A stretch of DNA of 64,000 nucleotides from Candidatus Lutacidiplasma silvani (GCA_022750295.1 JAKIVZ010000002.1:1-64000); one strand, 5' to 3'; counted from the first letter of the stretch, positions 16,698 through 25,892 are shown. Notes: generated by a model from the sequence alone, not told the origin. Made by a program: numbers and translations.

Positions 16698-17804
16698 CTA
16701 GACGACGCGCCCGTCCTGCACGACCGGCTTCCCGTCGATCGAGACGGTCGCCCCCTTGACGACCATCCAGACGCCGAACGGCGACTTGACCGTCCCGCCG
16801 CGGAACGTGTTGTTGCCCAGCTGGAGGAGGACCGCGCCCAGTTCCTGGTCCTCCATTTGCGGAAGGTTGGTGATCTCTGGGTTCAACCCGATCGAGAAGT
16901 AGCCGAGCCGGTCACGGCCGTTCTTCGGCGCCTTCGCGTACGCCTTCAAGATCGGTTCGCCCCCGGCCTCGTACGATTGTTCCGTGAGGTGGCCGTCGGA
17001 GAACTCCCAGTGGGTCCCACGGACCGGACCGCTGTCCGGATAGGTGACGTGGTTGCCCGTGACGGTGCCGTTCGGAGAGGCCGGGTCGACGCAGATCCCG
17101 ACGACCCCGCCGGGGATGGCCGCCATGTTCTGGCCCAACTTCAGGTCGGCGTCGTCGACCAGCCCGTCGTCGAGCTGGACGGGGGTCCGAGCGAGCCGGA
17201 ACGAGAGGTCCGTTCCATTGGGGTGCGAGACGGTGACCCGCTTCCCCTTCTGCATCCGGGTGCCGATCCGCTTCCCCATCCGGTTCATGTCGGCGGGCGG
17301 CACGAGGCTGGCGCGGACGAGTTCGTCGCGCCACGCGTCGAGGTCCAGCTTCCACCGGTCGGCCGAGAGTTGGCTCGTCCGGCCGAGGTACATCCGGGCG
17401 CCTCGGACCTTGACTTTCGCGGAACGCTGGTACCATTCGCGGTTGTACGCCGCGACTCCCGCCCGATTCTTCGCCGGAAGGTCGTCGGCCCTCGGCCACT
17501 CGGACGGACCGAAGAAGAACACGTAGGCGGCGCTGTTGGCGAGCGTCGCCCACTCGTGCTGGCCGACCCGGCCGGTGCTCTTCCCGTTCCCGGCCGCGAG
17601 CGCGGCCCAGAACGACTCCTCGTCCTCGTACAGCAGCATCGGGTTCGCGCCCATCTTCCGGGCCTCGACGACGAACGGCTTCGCCCAGGGGAGCGACTCC
17701 GACCACGCCTCGATGACGACGTCCTCGCCTTTCCGCACCCGGAGGGACTTCGAGAGGACGTTCCGCGCAAGTGAGGTGGCCATTTCGGGAGAAGGGTCGG
17801 ACAT
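16698..17804 (-). CDS. M29-family aminopeptidase
   Basis: A 368-residue protein of the M29 metallopeptidase (aminopeptidase T/S) family, which removes N-terminal residues from peptides using two metal ions. Recognised from the overall layout: N-terminal Rossmann-like domain with K-G-E-D-V-V-I-E-A near 25-33, the central N-G-T-D-L-S segment, and the metal-binding region P-V-R-G-T-H-W-E-F-S-D-G-H followed by E-P-I-L-K-A. Length is slightly below the usual 370-410. A TATA-like element lies 26 bases before the ATG (GTAAGTAGG on the minus strand). Cytoplasmic peptide turnover is the likely role. Confidence 0.82.
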   Translation of the reverse strand: MSDPSPEMATSLARNVLSKSLRVRKGEDVVIEAWSESLPWAKPFVVEARKMGANPMLLYEDEESFWAALAAGNGKSTGRVGQHEWATLANSAAYVFFFGPSEWPRADDLPAKNRAGVAAYNREWYQRSAKVKVRGARMYLGRTSQLSADRWKLDLDAWRDELVRASLVPPADMNRMGKRIGTRMQKGKRVTVSHPNGTDLSFRLARTPVQLDDGLVDDADLKLGQNMAAIPGGVVGICVDPASPNGTVTGNHVTYPDSGPVRGTHWEFSDGHLTEQSYEAGGEPILKAYAKAPKNGRDRLGYFSIGLNPEITNLPQMEDQELGAVLLQLGNNTFRGGTVKSPFGVWMVVKGATVSIDGKPVVQDGRVV

Positions 17805-17904
17805 GCCGGGGGAATCGGCTGGTCCTACTTACGAACAGCGAGAACCCGAAGCCGCCGGGCAGCGGGAGATTGATGAAGGGAGCCGAATCTGACCATTTCC
17901 CGGA

Positions 17905-18642
17905 ATGGCGGGCAATCCGTCCGCGGCGCCGGCCCCCCCGGCCGTAGCCACCGGGCCCGGCCCGGACACGCGGACGCGCGACGGCCTTCTGATCGGCCTC
18001 ACGTTCGCCGCGGGGGTCGTCGATGCGGTGAGCTACCTCGGCCTCGGGAAGATTTTCACCGCGAACATGACGGGGAACATCGTGTTTCTCGCCCTCGCTG
18101 TCGGCGACCGGAGTCTCGTCACCGCGCTGTACTCCGTCGGCGCCCTGCTCGGCTTCTCGGTCGGCGCGCTCTTGGCCGGCCAGGTGGTGGGTCGGGTGAG
18201 GCCGCCGGGGCCGTGGCCCCGCCGGGTGACCTGGCTCCTGCTCGCGGAGCTGGCGTGCCTGGCCGCGTTCGCCGTAGGGTGGGCAACCGTCTCCGGTCGC
18301 CCGAACGGCCCCATGCCGTACGTCCTCATCGGGCTGAGCTCCTTCGGGATGGGGATCCAGAACGCGGCGGCCCGTCACCTCGCCGTGCCGGGGCTGACGA
18401 CCACGGTCATCACGACTGCGCTGACGGGGTTCATGGTCGACCTCCCGGCCCTCGGTGTTTCCGGTCCGACCCAACATCGCGCCGGGCTTGCGGTGGCCGC
18501 TCTCTTTTCGGGGGCCGCGATCGGAGCGGCCGTTCTCGAGCTCGCGCCCTCCGTCCCGCCGCTTTTCACGGTCGCGATCGTACTGGTCGTCCTGCTCGTC
18601 GCCCACGTACGGTGGGGCGAGCGCACGCCGGCCCCGGGGTAG
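17905..18642 (+). CDS. DUF1275 (YoaK-like) membrane protein
   Basis: A 245-residue integral membrane protein with about six helices. It shows the family signature: G-L-T-F-A-A-G-x-V-D-A-V-S-Y-L-G-L-G-K-I-F at the N-terminus followed by A-N-M-T-G-N, and the later F-x-M-G-I-Q-N-A-A-A segment with T-T-x-I-T-x-x-L-T-G. DUF1275 proteins are widespread and their transport or other function is not established. A TATA-like patch (GATTGATGA) lies about 32 bases before the ATG. Transcribed alone and divergently from the aminopeptidase. Confidence 0.9.
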   Translation: MAGNPSAAPAPPAVATGPGPDTRTRDGLLIGLTFAAGVVDAVSYLGLGKIFTANMTGNIVFLALAVGDRSLVTALYSVGALLGFSVGALLAGQVVGRVRPPGPWPRRVTWLLLAELACLAAFAVGWATVSGRPNGPMPYVLIGLSSFGMGIQNAAARHLAVPGLTTTVITTALTGFMVDLPALGVSGPTQHRAGLAVAALFSGAAIGAAVLELAPSVPPLFTVAIVLVVLLVAHVRWGERTPAPG

Positions 18643-18859
18643 GACCGGCGCTCCCCCCGCCGCCGGACGAGTCGGGGCCCTTGGGGGTTGCCGCCGCCTC
18701 TCGCGAGCGTTGGGAGCGGAGGTCGAGCCGGGGTCCCAGTTCGGCATCTTCGGGTGTCGGAGGATCGAGTGGACGGGTTGCCCCCTCCTCTCCCGGAATC
18801 GCTACTCTCGATTGAGTCGTGGGCACGCGTCCGCGCGGAGAGCGTCCGACGGTTCGCGG

Positions 18860-21007
18860 TCAGGGGTGGGCGGCGATTGGCGCAGGCGGAGCCTCCGGGT
18901 GAACCGAAGTCCCCGGCATGGCGCTTCGGGGACGGGCCATCGGGATCGGAACGCCCCGGTCCCGGGTCTCGGGGCGTCCAAGCCGGCGCCGGACCCAGTG
19001 GCGCACATCGTGGACGTAGAGGTTCCCGTACGGACACGCCTCCACGCAGTCGCCGACGCCGCAACACTTCGTGCTCCGGAATTCGCCCTTGGTCCGGAAG
19101 TGGCCGGGCATGTCGACGAGGCCGACGGGGCACCCCTTCGCGCAATCGAGCGTCGTGCAGGCCTTGCAGACGTCCTTCGACCGGACCTTCAGCTTGAAGA
19201 AACTGACCTTCTGGAACGCCTGGGCAATCGTCCCCGTGTAGCACCAGCCCATCGTGACGCAATTGTAATTCCCGGTGTACGGGATCGTGACGAACATCAC
19301 GTACCAGAGGATGCTGAACGACAGCACGAACAGGAAGACGGTCGGATCGACGCCGTCGACCGTGACGTGGAGCACGCCGGCCTGGTCGAAGTAGGAGACG
19401 AACGAAGCGACCACGAGCGAGCCCATCGTGACGGCCGTCGTGGCGCTGTACGCCGTCGAGAACCGGCTGCCGAGATACTTGCGGCCGACCGGGCTCGTGC
19501 GGTTGAACGATTTCATCGCGTCGATCGTCGTGCCCTGGTACATCAACGACGCCGTGCAGAACACCGAGCAGACCACCCGCCGCCCGAACAGGACGACGAG
19601 CGACCCCGTGATCGCGTAGGTCGCGAACAGCACGAGGAACACCGACGGCCCGATCGGGGCCGACCCGATCCCCATGCTCCAGCCGAGCACCGGGACCGCC
19701 GACCCCTGCGGCGCGTGGGGGAACAAGGCGGCGTAGTACACGCTCGGGAAGAACGTCGCGAACGCCGCGTACGAGCCGAGCATGAGCCCGAGCCGGATCC
19801 GGGTCTCGACGCTCCGGGTCTCCCGGAACTTGTAGAGGACCAGGACCCCCATCTCGGCGCCCATCATCGCAAGGAACCACGTCGAGCCCGCGACGTCGGC
19901 AAAGAACCAGAACCCGTTCGAGATCGCGTTCCCGATCGCGACCGCCGGCGCCCCCGCGACGGGGAGCGCGAAGAACGCGCCCCCGAACTGGGCGGGTTGG
20001 AGCTGGAGGTCGAGCACCGCCCCCATGAACAATTCCCCGACGAGGACGAGGGTCAGCAGCCCGAACGCCCACTCCGGACGGAGTTGCCAGGAGAACCGGT
20101 CACCGGAGTCGAACCGGTCCGGCGTCAGCGCCACCCCGAAGTAGACGACCATCTCGACGACGATCGAGACGCCGAGCCACACCGGCGTCCCGTAGACGAG
20201 CCAGAGCAGGAGACCGGCCATCATCAGGGCGTACGCGGCGAGGAGTTGCAGGAGGTACCGGCCGAGGGCGACCGGGATCTCCCGGTGGCGGTAGATGTGC
20301 TCCATCGCGTAGACGATCACCGCGATCATCCCGGCGCTCCCGAGGAGGATCGTGCCGGTCAGCCAGTCCGGCGTTCCGATGGCAGTCGGCGTGAGGAGCA
20401 TCACCCCGGCCTGGATCGGCAGGATGACGCGGAGCGGGCGGGAGAGGCGGGGCCAGAGGAGGAGGGTCGCGACGCCCATCTCGAGGGCCATCGGGAAGAC
20501 GAACCACGGGGAGACGACGACCGAGGCCACGGTCCCGGCGGCACCGCCGATCCCCGTCTCAAGGAACGGGGTCGCCGTCGCGAGCTGGAACGCGTACGCC
20601 ATCAGACCCTCGCTCGCGAGAACGATGCCGACGGCGAGCGCCCGGTACCCCGCCGACGGCTCGGCGGCCGCATCCGGGCGGACGGAGGCGCCCGCCGCCG
20701 GGCGGGACCGGATTAGGGCCACGAAGAGGACGGCGACCGTCGCGGCCATGAGCGCCCCGGTGGCCGCGAGGGCACGGACCACCCCGGCGTCGGTGGGGCC
20801 GCTCGCGTAGAGGGCCGCCCCCACCCACATCTCTCCCATCATCGCGAGGAGGAACAGCGTCACCCACGCCTGGGCCCGGGTCCGGGCCTCCACCGACAGC
20901 CGGACGAGGTAGCCGGTGGGGATCGCCATCACCAAGGCGACGAGCCCGAGGAGAATCTCTGTCGCGTTCACCGCTCTCCGAACCGGCGGGGCGCCCGCCG
21001 CCCCCAA
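18860..21007 (-). CDS. Polytopic membrane polyferredoxin (NapH/NosR-like) with extra N-terminal membrane domain
   Basis: A 715-residue protein with roughly thirteen membrane helices and a C-terminal Fe-S region. The C-terminal third resembles NapH/NosR-type quinol-linked electron carriers: CSVFC near 455, CVTMGWCYTG, then C-K-A-C-x-x-x-D-C-x-x-x-C-P and C-C-x-x-x-x-C-x-x-x-C-P, enough cysteines for two 4Fe-4S clusters on the cytoplasmic side. The first 330 residues are a separate membrane domain that is homologous to the adjacent downstream-numbered gene at 21101-22039. It probably moves electrons between the quinone pool and an unknown partner. The start is TTG at 21007; a GTG at 20971 (MNATEILL) with GGAGAG just before it is an alternative. 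Confidence 0.78.
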   Translation of the reverse strand: MGAAGAPPVRRAVNATEILLGLVALVMAIPTGYLVRLSVEARTRAQAWVTLFLLAMMGEMWVGAALYASGPTDAGVVRALAATGALMAATVAVLFVALIRSRPAAGASVRPDAAAEPSAGYRALAVGIVLASEGLMAYAFQLATATPFLETGIGGAAGTVASVVVSPWFVFPMALEMGVATLLLWPRLSRPLRVILPIQAGVMLLTPTAIGTPDWLTGTILLGSAGMIAVIVYAMEHIYRHREIPVALGRYLLQLLAAYALMMAGLLLWLVYGTPVWLGVSIVVEMVVYFGVALTPDRFDSGDRFSWQLRPEWAFGLLTLVLVGELFMGAVLDLQLQPAQFGGAFFALPVAGAPAVAIGNAISNGFWFFADVAGSTWFLAMMGAEMGVLVLYKFRETRSVETRIRLGLMLGSYAAFATFFPSVYYAALFPHAPQGSAVPVLGWSMGIGSAPIGPSVFLVLFATYAITGSLVVLFGRRVVCSVFCTASLMYQGTTIDAMKSFNRTSPVGRKYLGSRFSTAYSATTAVTMGSLVVASFVSYFDQAGVLHVTVDGVDPTVFLFVLSFSILWYVMFVTIPYTGNYNCVTMGWCYTGTIAQAFQKVSFFKLKVRSKDVCKACTTLDCAKGCPVGLVDMPGHFRTKGEFRSTKCCGVGDCVEACPYGNLYVHDVRHWVRRRLGRPETRDRGVPIPMARPRSAMPGTSVHPEAPPAPIAAHP

Positions 21008-21100
21008 ATTGAGGGGGGTGGATAGATGACTCCTCGGTTCATACTACGCCCGCCGTAGGATGGGGGCGCGGCCGGCCCGCTTGGTCCGGCGCTCGGAAGA

Positions 21101-22039
21101 TCAACCGGACGCGCTCGACGGGGACGCTGGGGTGGGCGGCTCGGGAAGGGCATCGGGAACGCCCGCCGAATACGCTTCGGGCACGACGACCGCACCGAAG
21201 AACACGGCCGTCTGGGCGACCACCGCGACGGCGAACAGGAGCGCCGAACCGTACGCGGCCCAGACGAACAGGCCGGCCCCCATCAGCGCGAACGTCCCGA
21301 CCACCCGGACGGCGTAGCCGGTCACCGGCCGGGAAAGGAATCTCCCTTGGTACTCGAGAAAGACCAGGTACCCGACAATGAGGGCCATCACGGCGCTCGA
21401 CGCCGCGGCGCTCCCGACGACCCAGAGCGAGGAGGCGATCGCCGGGGGCGAGAACGCCATCACCCCGGCTTGGGCGAGGAGCATCGCGAACATCGGTCGG
21501 GGGAGCTTCCGGCCGACGCAGATCGCGGCCAATCCCATCTCGAGCGCCATCGGGAACAGGAACCAGGGGGAGCGGACGGTCGCACCGAACCAGTTCAGGG
21601 CGCTCCCGACGGTTCCCACCGTCGGTCCGCCGAGGGCGCCCGCGGCCGTGGCGAAGCTCCGCCCCATCAGCACCTCGGCGAGCAGGACGAGCACGGTCAC
21701 CAGGACCGCGAGGACCGTCGGCGAGCCGAGCCGGCGAGGGGGGTGGGGTTCCGTCGGGTCGAGCTGGTCCCGGGCGTCCCGGAGCGCGAGGGCGGTCACC
21801 GGGAACACGCTGACCGACATGGTGGCCCCCGCCGCCCAGAGCCCGAGTACGAGCGAGTTGGAGGCGGGCCACGCGACGTACACCAGGGCGCCGAGGAACA
21901 TCGCGACCATCATCGCGAGGAGAAAGAGGACGAACGCGGCGCCGACCACGGTCCGCGCCGAGCCGCTCCAGCGGACGAGCCACGCGATGATGGCCGCCAT
22001 GCCGGCCGCCACCGGCCACAGGACCCAGGCGACGTCCAT
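21101..22039 (-). CDS. Membrane protein paralogous to the N-terminal domain of the polyferredoxin
   Basis: About 312 residues, seven to nine membrane helices, no cysteine clusters. It matches the N-terminal half of the polyferredoxin at 18860-21007: both carry S-P-W-F-x-F-P-M-A-L-E-M-G (residues 157-169 here, 166-178 there), F-L-L-A-M-M followed by G-A-x-x-Y, and Q-A-G-V-M with a later P-x-A-I. It lies immediately upstream of that gene on the same strand, 93 bases apart. It may form a heteromeric membrane unit with it. The ATG at 22039 (MDVAWVLW) is 26 bases from a TATA-like CAGATACC; the longer frame reads as non-coding. Confidence 0.75.
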   Translation of the reverse strand: MDVAWVLWPVAAGMAAIIAWLVRWSGSARTVVGAAFVLFLLAMMVAMFLGALVYVAWPASNSLVLGLWAAGATMSVSVFPVTALALRDARDQLDPTEPHPPRRLGSPTVLAVLVTVLVLLAEVLMGRSFATAAGALGGPTVGTVGSALNWFGATVRSPWFLFPMALEMGLAAICVGRKLPRPMFAMLLAQAGVMAFSPPAIASSLWVVGSAAASSAVMALIVGYLVFLEYQGRFLSRPVTGYAVRVVGTFALMGAGLFVWAAYGSALLFAVAVVAQTAVFFGAVVVPEAYSAGVPDALPEPPTPASPSSASG

Positions 22040-22140
22040 TCCAGGGTCCGGAAACCGTGCAGGTATCTGACGTTCCCCCCGGGTTCGCCCGGGCGGCCGC
22101 CCTCGGGGCCGGGAGGCCCGAACAATCGCTCGGGGTAACA

Positions 22141-22147
22141 CTATAAT
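22141..22147 (+). promoter_or_regulatory. TATA box of the transhydrogenase operon
   Basis: CTATAAT preceded by GGGGTAACA, centred about 32 bases before the ATG of pntAA at 22177; it would drive the three overlapping pnt genes as one transcript. Confidence 0.55.
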
Positions 22148-22176
22148 CTCGTCCGGTTCGAGGCCGACGGTTCCCG

Positions 22177-23313
22177 ATGGGCACTGTCGTAGCCGTTCCG
22201 AAGGAGCTGGCCCCGGGGGAGCGGCGCGTGGCGCTCGTTCCCGAGGTCGTACAGAAGCTCACCAAGAGCGGGGTCACCGTCCGGGTCGAGACGGGCGCGG
22301 GGGTGGCCTCGAACTACGTGGACGAGGCGTACACGGCCGCCGGCGCGGTCGTCGGGGACCGGGCCCCCACGCTGGCCGGCGCCGCCATCGTGCTCACGGT
22401 CGTTCCGCCCGCTCGGGCCGAGCTCCAGACGCTGGCCCCAGGGACGATCGTGGTCGGATTCCTCAACCCGGGGCGGAACCTCGACGCGGCGGCCGGGCTC
22501 CGAGACGGGAAGCTGACGGGCTTCTCGGTCGAGCTCATCCCGCGGATCTCCCGCGCCCAGAGCATGGACGCCCTGAGTTCGCAGGCGACGGTCGCGGGAT
22601 ACCGGGCCGCCCTGATCGGCGCGACCCAGTCCTCGAAATTCCTTCCGATGCTGACCACGGCCGCCGGGACGATCCGGCCGGCGAAGGTCCTCATCCTGGG
22701 CGCAGGGGTCGCCGGCCTCATGGCGATCGCGACCGCGCGCCGGATGGGCGCGGTCGTCGAGGGGTACGACGTCCGCCGGGCCGCGGGCGAGCAGGTCCGG
22801 AGCCTCGGCGCGAAGTTCCTCGAACTCCAAATCAATGCGGAGGGTCAGGGCGGCTACGCCCGCGAGCTCACCGACGCCGAGAAGGCGCAGGAGCGGGAGA
22901 TGGTCGCGAAGGCGGTCGCCGAGGCGGACATCGTGATCACGACCGCCAACATCCCGGGCAAGAAGGCCCCGCGGCTCGTGACCGCCGAGATGGTCGCCCG
23001 GATGCGGCCCGGGTCGGTCATCGTCGACCTGGCGGCCGAAACCGGCGGAAACTGTGAGGTGACGAAGGCCGGCGAGGTCGTCGTCGACCACGGCGTTTCG
23101 GTCGTCGGCCCCCTCAACCTTGCGAGCGACCTCGCCTTCCACGCGAGCCAGATGTACGCGAAGAACCTCTCCTCGTTCCTCGGCCTCCTCGTCGACGCGA
23201 AGGGCGAGCGGGTCCCGACGTTCGACGACGAGATCCTGAAGGCGAGCGTCCTCGTCGAGGCGGGCGAGGTCCGGCACGAGCCGACCCGGGCCGCCCTGGG
23301 GGCGAGCGGATGA
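22177..23313 (+). CDS. pntAA: NAD(P) transhydrogenase subunit alpha, part 1 (NAD-binding domain I)
   Basis: A 378-residue soluble subunit that binds NAD(H). It follows the alanine dehydrogenase/PntA fold: N-terminal V-P-K-E-x-x-x-G-E-R-R-V-A-L-V-P, a central Rossmann motif G-A-G-V-A-G-L-M-A near 176-184 followed by G-Y-D-V-R, and V-D-L-A-A-E-x-G-G-N-C-E near 284-295. With the two following genes it forms proton-translocating transhydrogenase, which reduces NADP+ with NADH using the proton gradient. The alpha subunit is split into two genes, as in Rhodospirillum. Its stop overlaps the next start (ATGA). Confidence 0.95.
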   Translation: MGTVVAVPKELAPGERRVALVPEVVQKLTKSGVTVRVETGAGVASNYVDEAYTAAGAVVGDRAPTLAGAAIVLTVVPPARAELQTLAPGTIVVGFLNPGRNLDAAAGLRDGKLTGFSVELIPRISRAQSMDALSSQATVAGYRAALIGATQSSKFLPMLTTAAGTIRPAKVLILGAGVAGLMAIATARRMGAVVEGYDVRRAAGEQVRSLGAKFLELQINAEGQGGYARELTDAEKAQEREMVAKAVAEADIVITTANIPGKKAPRLVTAEMVARMRPGSVIVDLAAETGGNCEVTKAGEVVVDHGVSVVGPLNLASDLAFHASQMYAKNLSSFLGLLVDAKGERVPTFDDEILKASVLVEAGEVRHEPTRAALGASG

Positions 23314-23612
23314 CGAGCGACTACTGGCCGTACCTGTACGTCGCGGTGCTGGCGGCGTTCGCCGGCTACGAGGTGATCCGACGCGTGCCGGTCCTTCTCC
23401 ACACCCCGCTGATGAGCGGCTCGAATTTCATCCACGGGATCGTCCTTGTCGGGGCGATGTTCGCCCTCGGCACGGCGACGACCGTTCCCGAGCAGATCCT
23501 CGGCTTCGTCGCCGTCGTGATGGGCGCGATGAACGTCACCGGTGGCTACGTCGTCACCGAGCGGATCCTCGAGATCTTCGACCGGTCGAAGTCGAAGCAG
23601 GGGCCGCCGTGA
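23310..23612 (+). CDS. pntAB: NAD(P) transhydrogenase subunit alpha, part 2 (membrane domain)
   Basis: A 100-residue protein with three membrane helices (about 8-24, 43-63 and 66-84) and the family segment V-P-x-L-L-H-T-P-L-M-S-G-S-N-F-I-H-G. It supplies part of the proton channel of transhydrogenase. Both ends overlap neighbours by four bases (ATGA with pntAA, GTGA with pntB), indicating translational coupling. Confidence 0.93.
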   Translation: MTSDYWPYLYVAVLAAFAGYEVIRRVPVLLHTPLMSGSNFIHGIVLVGAMFALGTATTVPEQILGFVAVVMGAMNVTGGYVVTERILEIFDRSKSKQGPP

Positions 23613-24982
23613 TCTCGTTCTCGGTCTCCGACGCGATCGAGGGGGTCTACCTCCTCACGATCGTGTTCTTCGTCCTCGGGCTCCAGCGGATGAGCTCGCC
23701 GGCGACGGCGCGCAGCGGCATCGTCGCGGCGGGCGTCGCGATGCTGATCGCGACGATCGTCACGTTCCTCACCCCGGGGCTCTCGAACCTCCTATGGATC
23801 GCCGCGGGGATCGCGATCGGTGGGGCCCTCGGCTTCGTCGCGGCGAAGAAGGTCGCGATGACCGACATGCCCCAGATGGTCGCGATCTACAACGGGATGG
23901 GCGGCGGGGCGGCGGCGGGGATCGCCGGCGTCGAGCTCCTCACCGGGCCGCACTATTCGGTGACCGGGGGCCTCTCGGTCGCGGGCGGCCTCATCGGCGC
24001 CGTCTCGTTCGCGGGGAGCGTCATCGCGTTCCTCAAGCTGCAGGGCTGGATGCGCCAGCGGCCGGTCACCTACCCGCTCCAGCAGCCGACGAATCTCATC
24101 GTCCTCGGGGCCGCCGTGGTCGCGGGGGCGCTCGTCGTCGGGTACAACGGCGTGTTCCTCCTGCCGTTCTTCCTTCTCGCCCTCGGCTTCGGTCTCCTGA
24201 TGACGCTCCCGATCGGCGGGGCCGACATGCCGGTCGTGATCTCCCTCTACAACGCCCTCACCGGCATCGCGGTCGCGATGGACGGGCTCGCGCTCGGCAA
24301 CTACGCGATGGTCGTCGCCGGGACCCTCGTCGGCGCCGCCGGTTCGCTCCTGACCCTCGTGATGGCGAAGGCGATGAACCGCTCGATCTCGAACGTCCTC
24401 TTCTCCGCGTTCGGGGCGACCGAGGAGACCGGGGTCGCGGTCGCCGGCTCGATGAAACCGATCGACGCCGACGACGTCGCGGTGATGATGGCGTACGCCC
24501 AGAAGGTCGTCATCGCCCCGGGGTACGGGATGGCGGTCGCCCAGGCCCAGGGGAAGGTCAAGGAGCTGATGGACCAGCTCGAAGCCCGCGGGGTCCAGGT
24601 CAAGTTCGCGATCCACCCGGTCGCCGGGCGGATGCCCGGCCACATGAACGTCCTCCTCGCCGAGGCGGGGGTCCCGTACGACCGGCTCTTCGACCGGGAC
24701 GAGATCAACCCCGAGTTCCCGGCCGCCGACGTCGTGCTGGTCATCGGGGCGAACGACGTCGTGAACCCGGCGGCCCGCCGGGCCGGGAGCCCGCTCCAGG
24801 GGATGCCGATCCTCGACGTCGACCAGGCGAAGAACGTCGTCGTCCTCAAGCGGGGGCAGGGGAAGGGATTCGCCGGGATCGAGAACGATCTGTTCTACAA
24901 GGACAACGCGCGGATGCTCTACGGCGACGCGCAGGCGACCGTCGGCAAGCTCGTCCAGTCCCTGAAGCAGCTCAAAGAGTGA
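23609..24982 (+). CDS. pntB: NAD(P) transhydrogenase subunit beta
   Basis: A 457-residue subunit with eight to nine N-terminal membrane helices (proton channel, residues about 10-260) and a C-terminal NADP(H)-binding domain III, seen in P-G-Y-G-M-A-V-A-Q-A near 307-316, F-A-I-H-P-V-A-G-R-M-P-G-H-M-N-V-L-L-A-E-A-x-V-P-Y and the N-D-V-V-N-P-A-A segment. The start is GTG and overlaps the pntAB stop. Complete and standard in length. Confidence 0.95.
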   Translation: MISFSVSDAIEGVYLLTIVFFVLGLQRMSSPATARSGIVAAGVAMLIATIVTFLTPGLSNLLWIAAGIAIGGALGFVAAKKVAMTDMPQMVAIYNGMGGGAAAGIAGVELLTGPHYSVTGGLSVAGGLIGAVSFAGSVIAFLKLQGWMRQRPVTYPLQQPTNLIVLGAAVVAGALVVGYNGVFLLPFFLLALGFGLLMTLPIGGADMPVVISLYNALTGIAVAMDGLALGNYAMVVAGTLVGAAGSLLTLVMAKAMNRSISNVLFSAFGATEETGVAVAGSMKPIDADDVAVMMAYAQKVVIAPGYGMAVAQAQGKVKELMDQLEARGVQVKFAIHPVAGRMPGHMNVLLAEAGVPYDRLFDRDEINPEFPAADVVLVIGANDVVNPAARRAGSPLQGMPILDVDQAKNVVVLKRGQGKGFAGIENDLFYKDNARMLYGDAQATVGKLVQSLKQLKE

Positions 24983-25048
24983 GTCCGTCGCCGCGGGACC
25001 GGCGCGAGATTCGCACGCCCCGGAGGGCGGGAAGAGGTTGGTTGGGGC

Positions 25049-25477
25049 TCAGCAGCAGCCGCCGCCACCGCCCGCGCCGCACCCGCAGCCACCACCGCCC
25101 CCCTCTTCGGAGTGGGGGGAGGGGGCCGGGGCGTTGGCCGGGACGATCGTGAACCCGCTCGTGTCGAGCTCCTGGACGAAGTCGATCCTCGCCCCCTCGA
25201 GCGCCGGAGCGCTCGACGGGTCGACGACGACCTGGAACCCGTCGACCGGGACCACGACGTCGCCCGAGCGGGGCCGGTCGAACGCGAGTCCGAACGACGA
25301 GCCGGAGGACCCTCCGCCCCCGTCGCCGCACCCGCATCCGCCGCCGGAGCCGCCGCCGCAACCCCCGCCCCCGCCCGCTTGGGCGAAGACGCGGACCGCG
25401 GTGCCGGGCTTCTGCGACTTGATGAGTTCCCGAACCTGGGTTTTGGCTTCTTCCGTGACTTCCAATTTCAGCTGCAT
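25049..25477 (-). CDS. A-type Fe-S carrier-like protein with Cys/Gly-rich insertions
   Basis: A 142-residue member of the HesB/IscA superfamily: N-terminal M-Q-L-K-L-E-V-T-E-E-A-K-T-Q-V-R-E-L-I and the later V-V-D-P-S-S-A-P-A-L-E-G-A-R-I-D-F-V and S-G-F-T-I segments align with the canonical paralog beside it. The usual first ligand region (G-C-S-G) is replaced by a Gly/Cys stretch (residues 35-58, Cys 40, 48, 50) and the C-terminal C-x-C is expanded to a Gly-rich tail with Cys 131, 133, 141 and 142. Seven cysteines suggest altered metal or cluster binding. It lies 85 bases downstream of the canonical gene, same strand, and probably arose by duplication. Confidence 0.82.
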   Translation of the reverse strand: MQLKLEVTEEAKTQVRELIKSQKPGTAVRVFAQAGGGGGCGGGSGGGCGCGDGGGGSSGSSFGLAFDRPRSGDVVVPVDGFQVVVDPSSAPALEGARIDFVQELDTSGFTIVPANAPAPSPHSEEGGGGGCGCGAGGGGGCC

Positions 25478-25562
25478 CCCTGGGGCCCTCCTTGAGCACC
25501 CCGAATCATCGAGGGGTGGGGGGATATTTGAGCTCCCTGTCGCAGGGCCCGCGACCCCCGCG

Positions 25563-25892
25563 CTACGCCGAGAACGACTTCCCGCAGGAGCACGTCTCTT
25601 TCGCGTTGGGGTTGAAGATCTTGAACCCGGATTGGTCGAGCCCGAGGAGGTAGTCGACCTTGAGTCCCTCGAGGAGCGGGGCGCTCGCCTTGTCGACGAC
25701 GACCGTCACGCCCTGGTGGGCGAACGCGACCTCGTCGCCGGTCTCCTGGTGGTCGAACGTCATCCCGTAGGTGAGGCCGGAGCAGCCGCCGCCCTGGACG
25801 TACAGACGGAGCGCCTGCCCGTCCTTCCCCTGGCGTTCCATGATCTTGCGCACCTGCTCCTCCGCCGCGGGGGTGACTTCGACTGCGACCAT
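25563..25892 (-). CDS. A-type iron-sulfur carrier protein (IscA/ErpA family)
   Basis: A 109-residue protein with the full family pattern: three conserved cysteines C37 (GGGCSGLTY), C101 and C103 (ETCSCGKSF). A-type carriers receive Fe-S clusters from a scaffold and pass them to target enzymes. Length is typical. It precedes the Cys/Gly-rich paralog on the same strand. The exact subtype (IscA, ErpA or SufA) cannot be decided from sequence alone. Confidence 0.93.
   Translation of the reverse strand: MVAVEVTPAAEEQVRKIMERQGKDGQALRLYVQGGGCSGLTYGMTFDHQETGDEVAFAHQGVTVVVDKASAPLLEGLKVDYLLGLDQSGFKIFNPNAKETCSCGKSFSA

Noticed and set aside
16912-18747. A 611-residue open frame on the minus strand, and many similar long frames opposite real genes
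   Set aside because: They run antisense to genes with clear motifs (aminopeptidase, DUF1275), are rich in Arg, Pro and Gly as expected from GC-rich shadows, and carry no recognisable domain.
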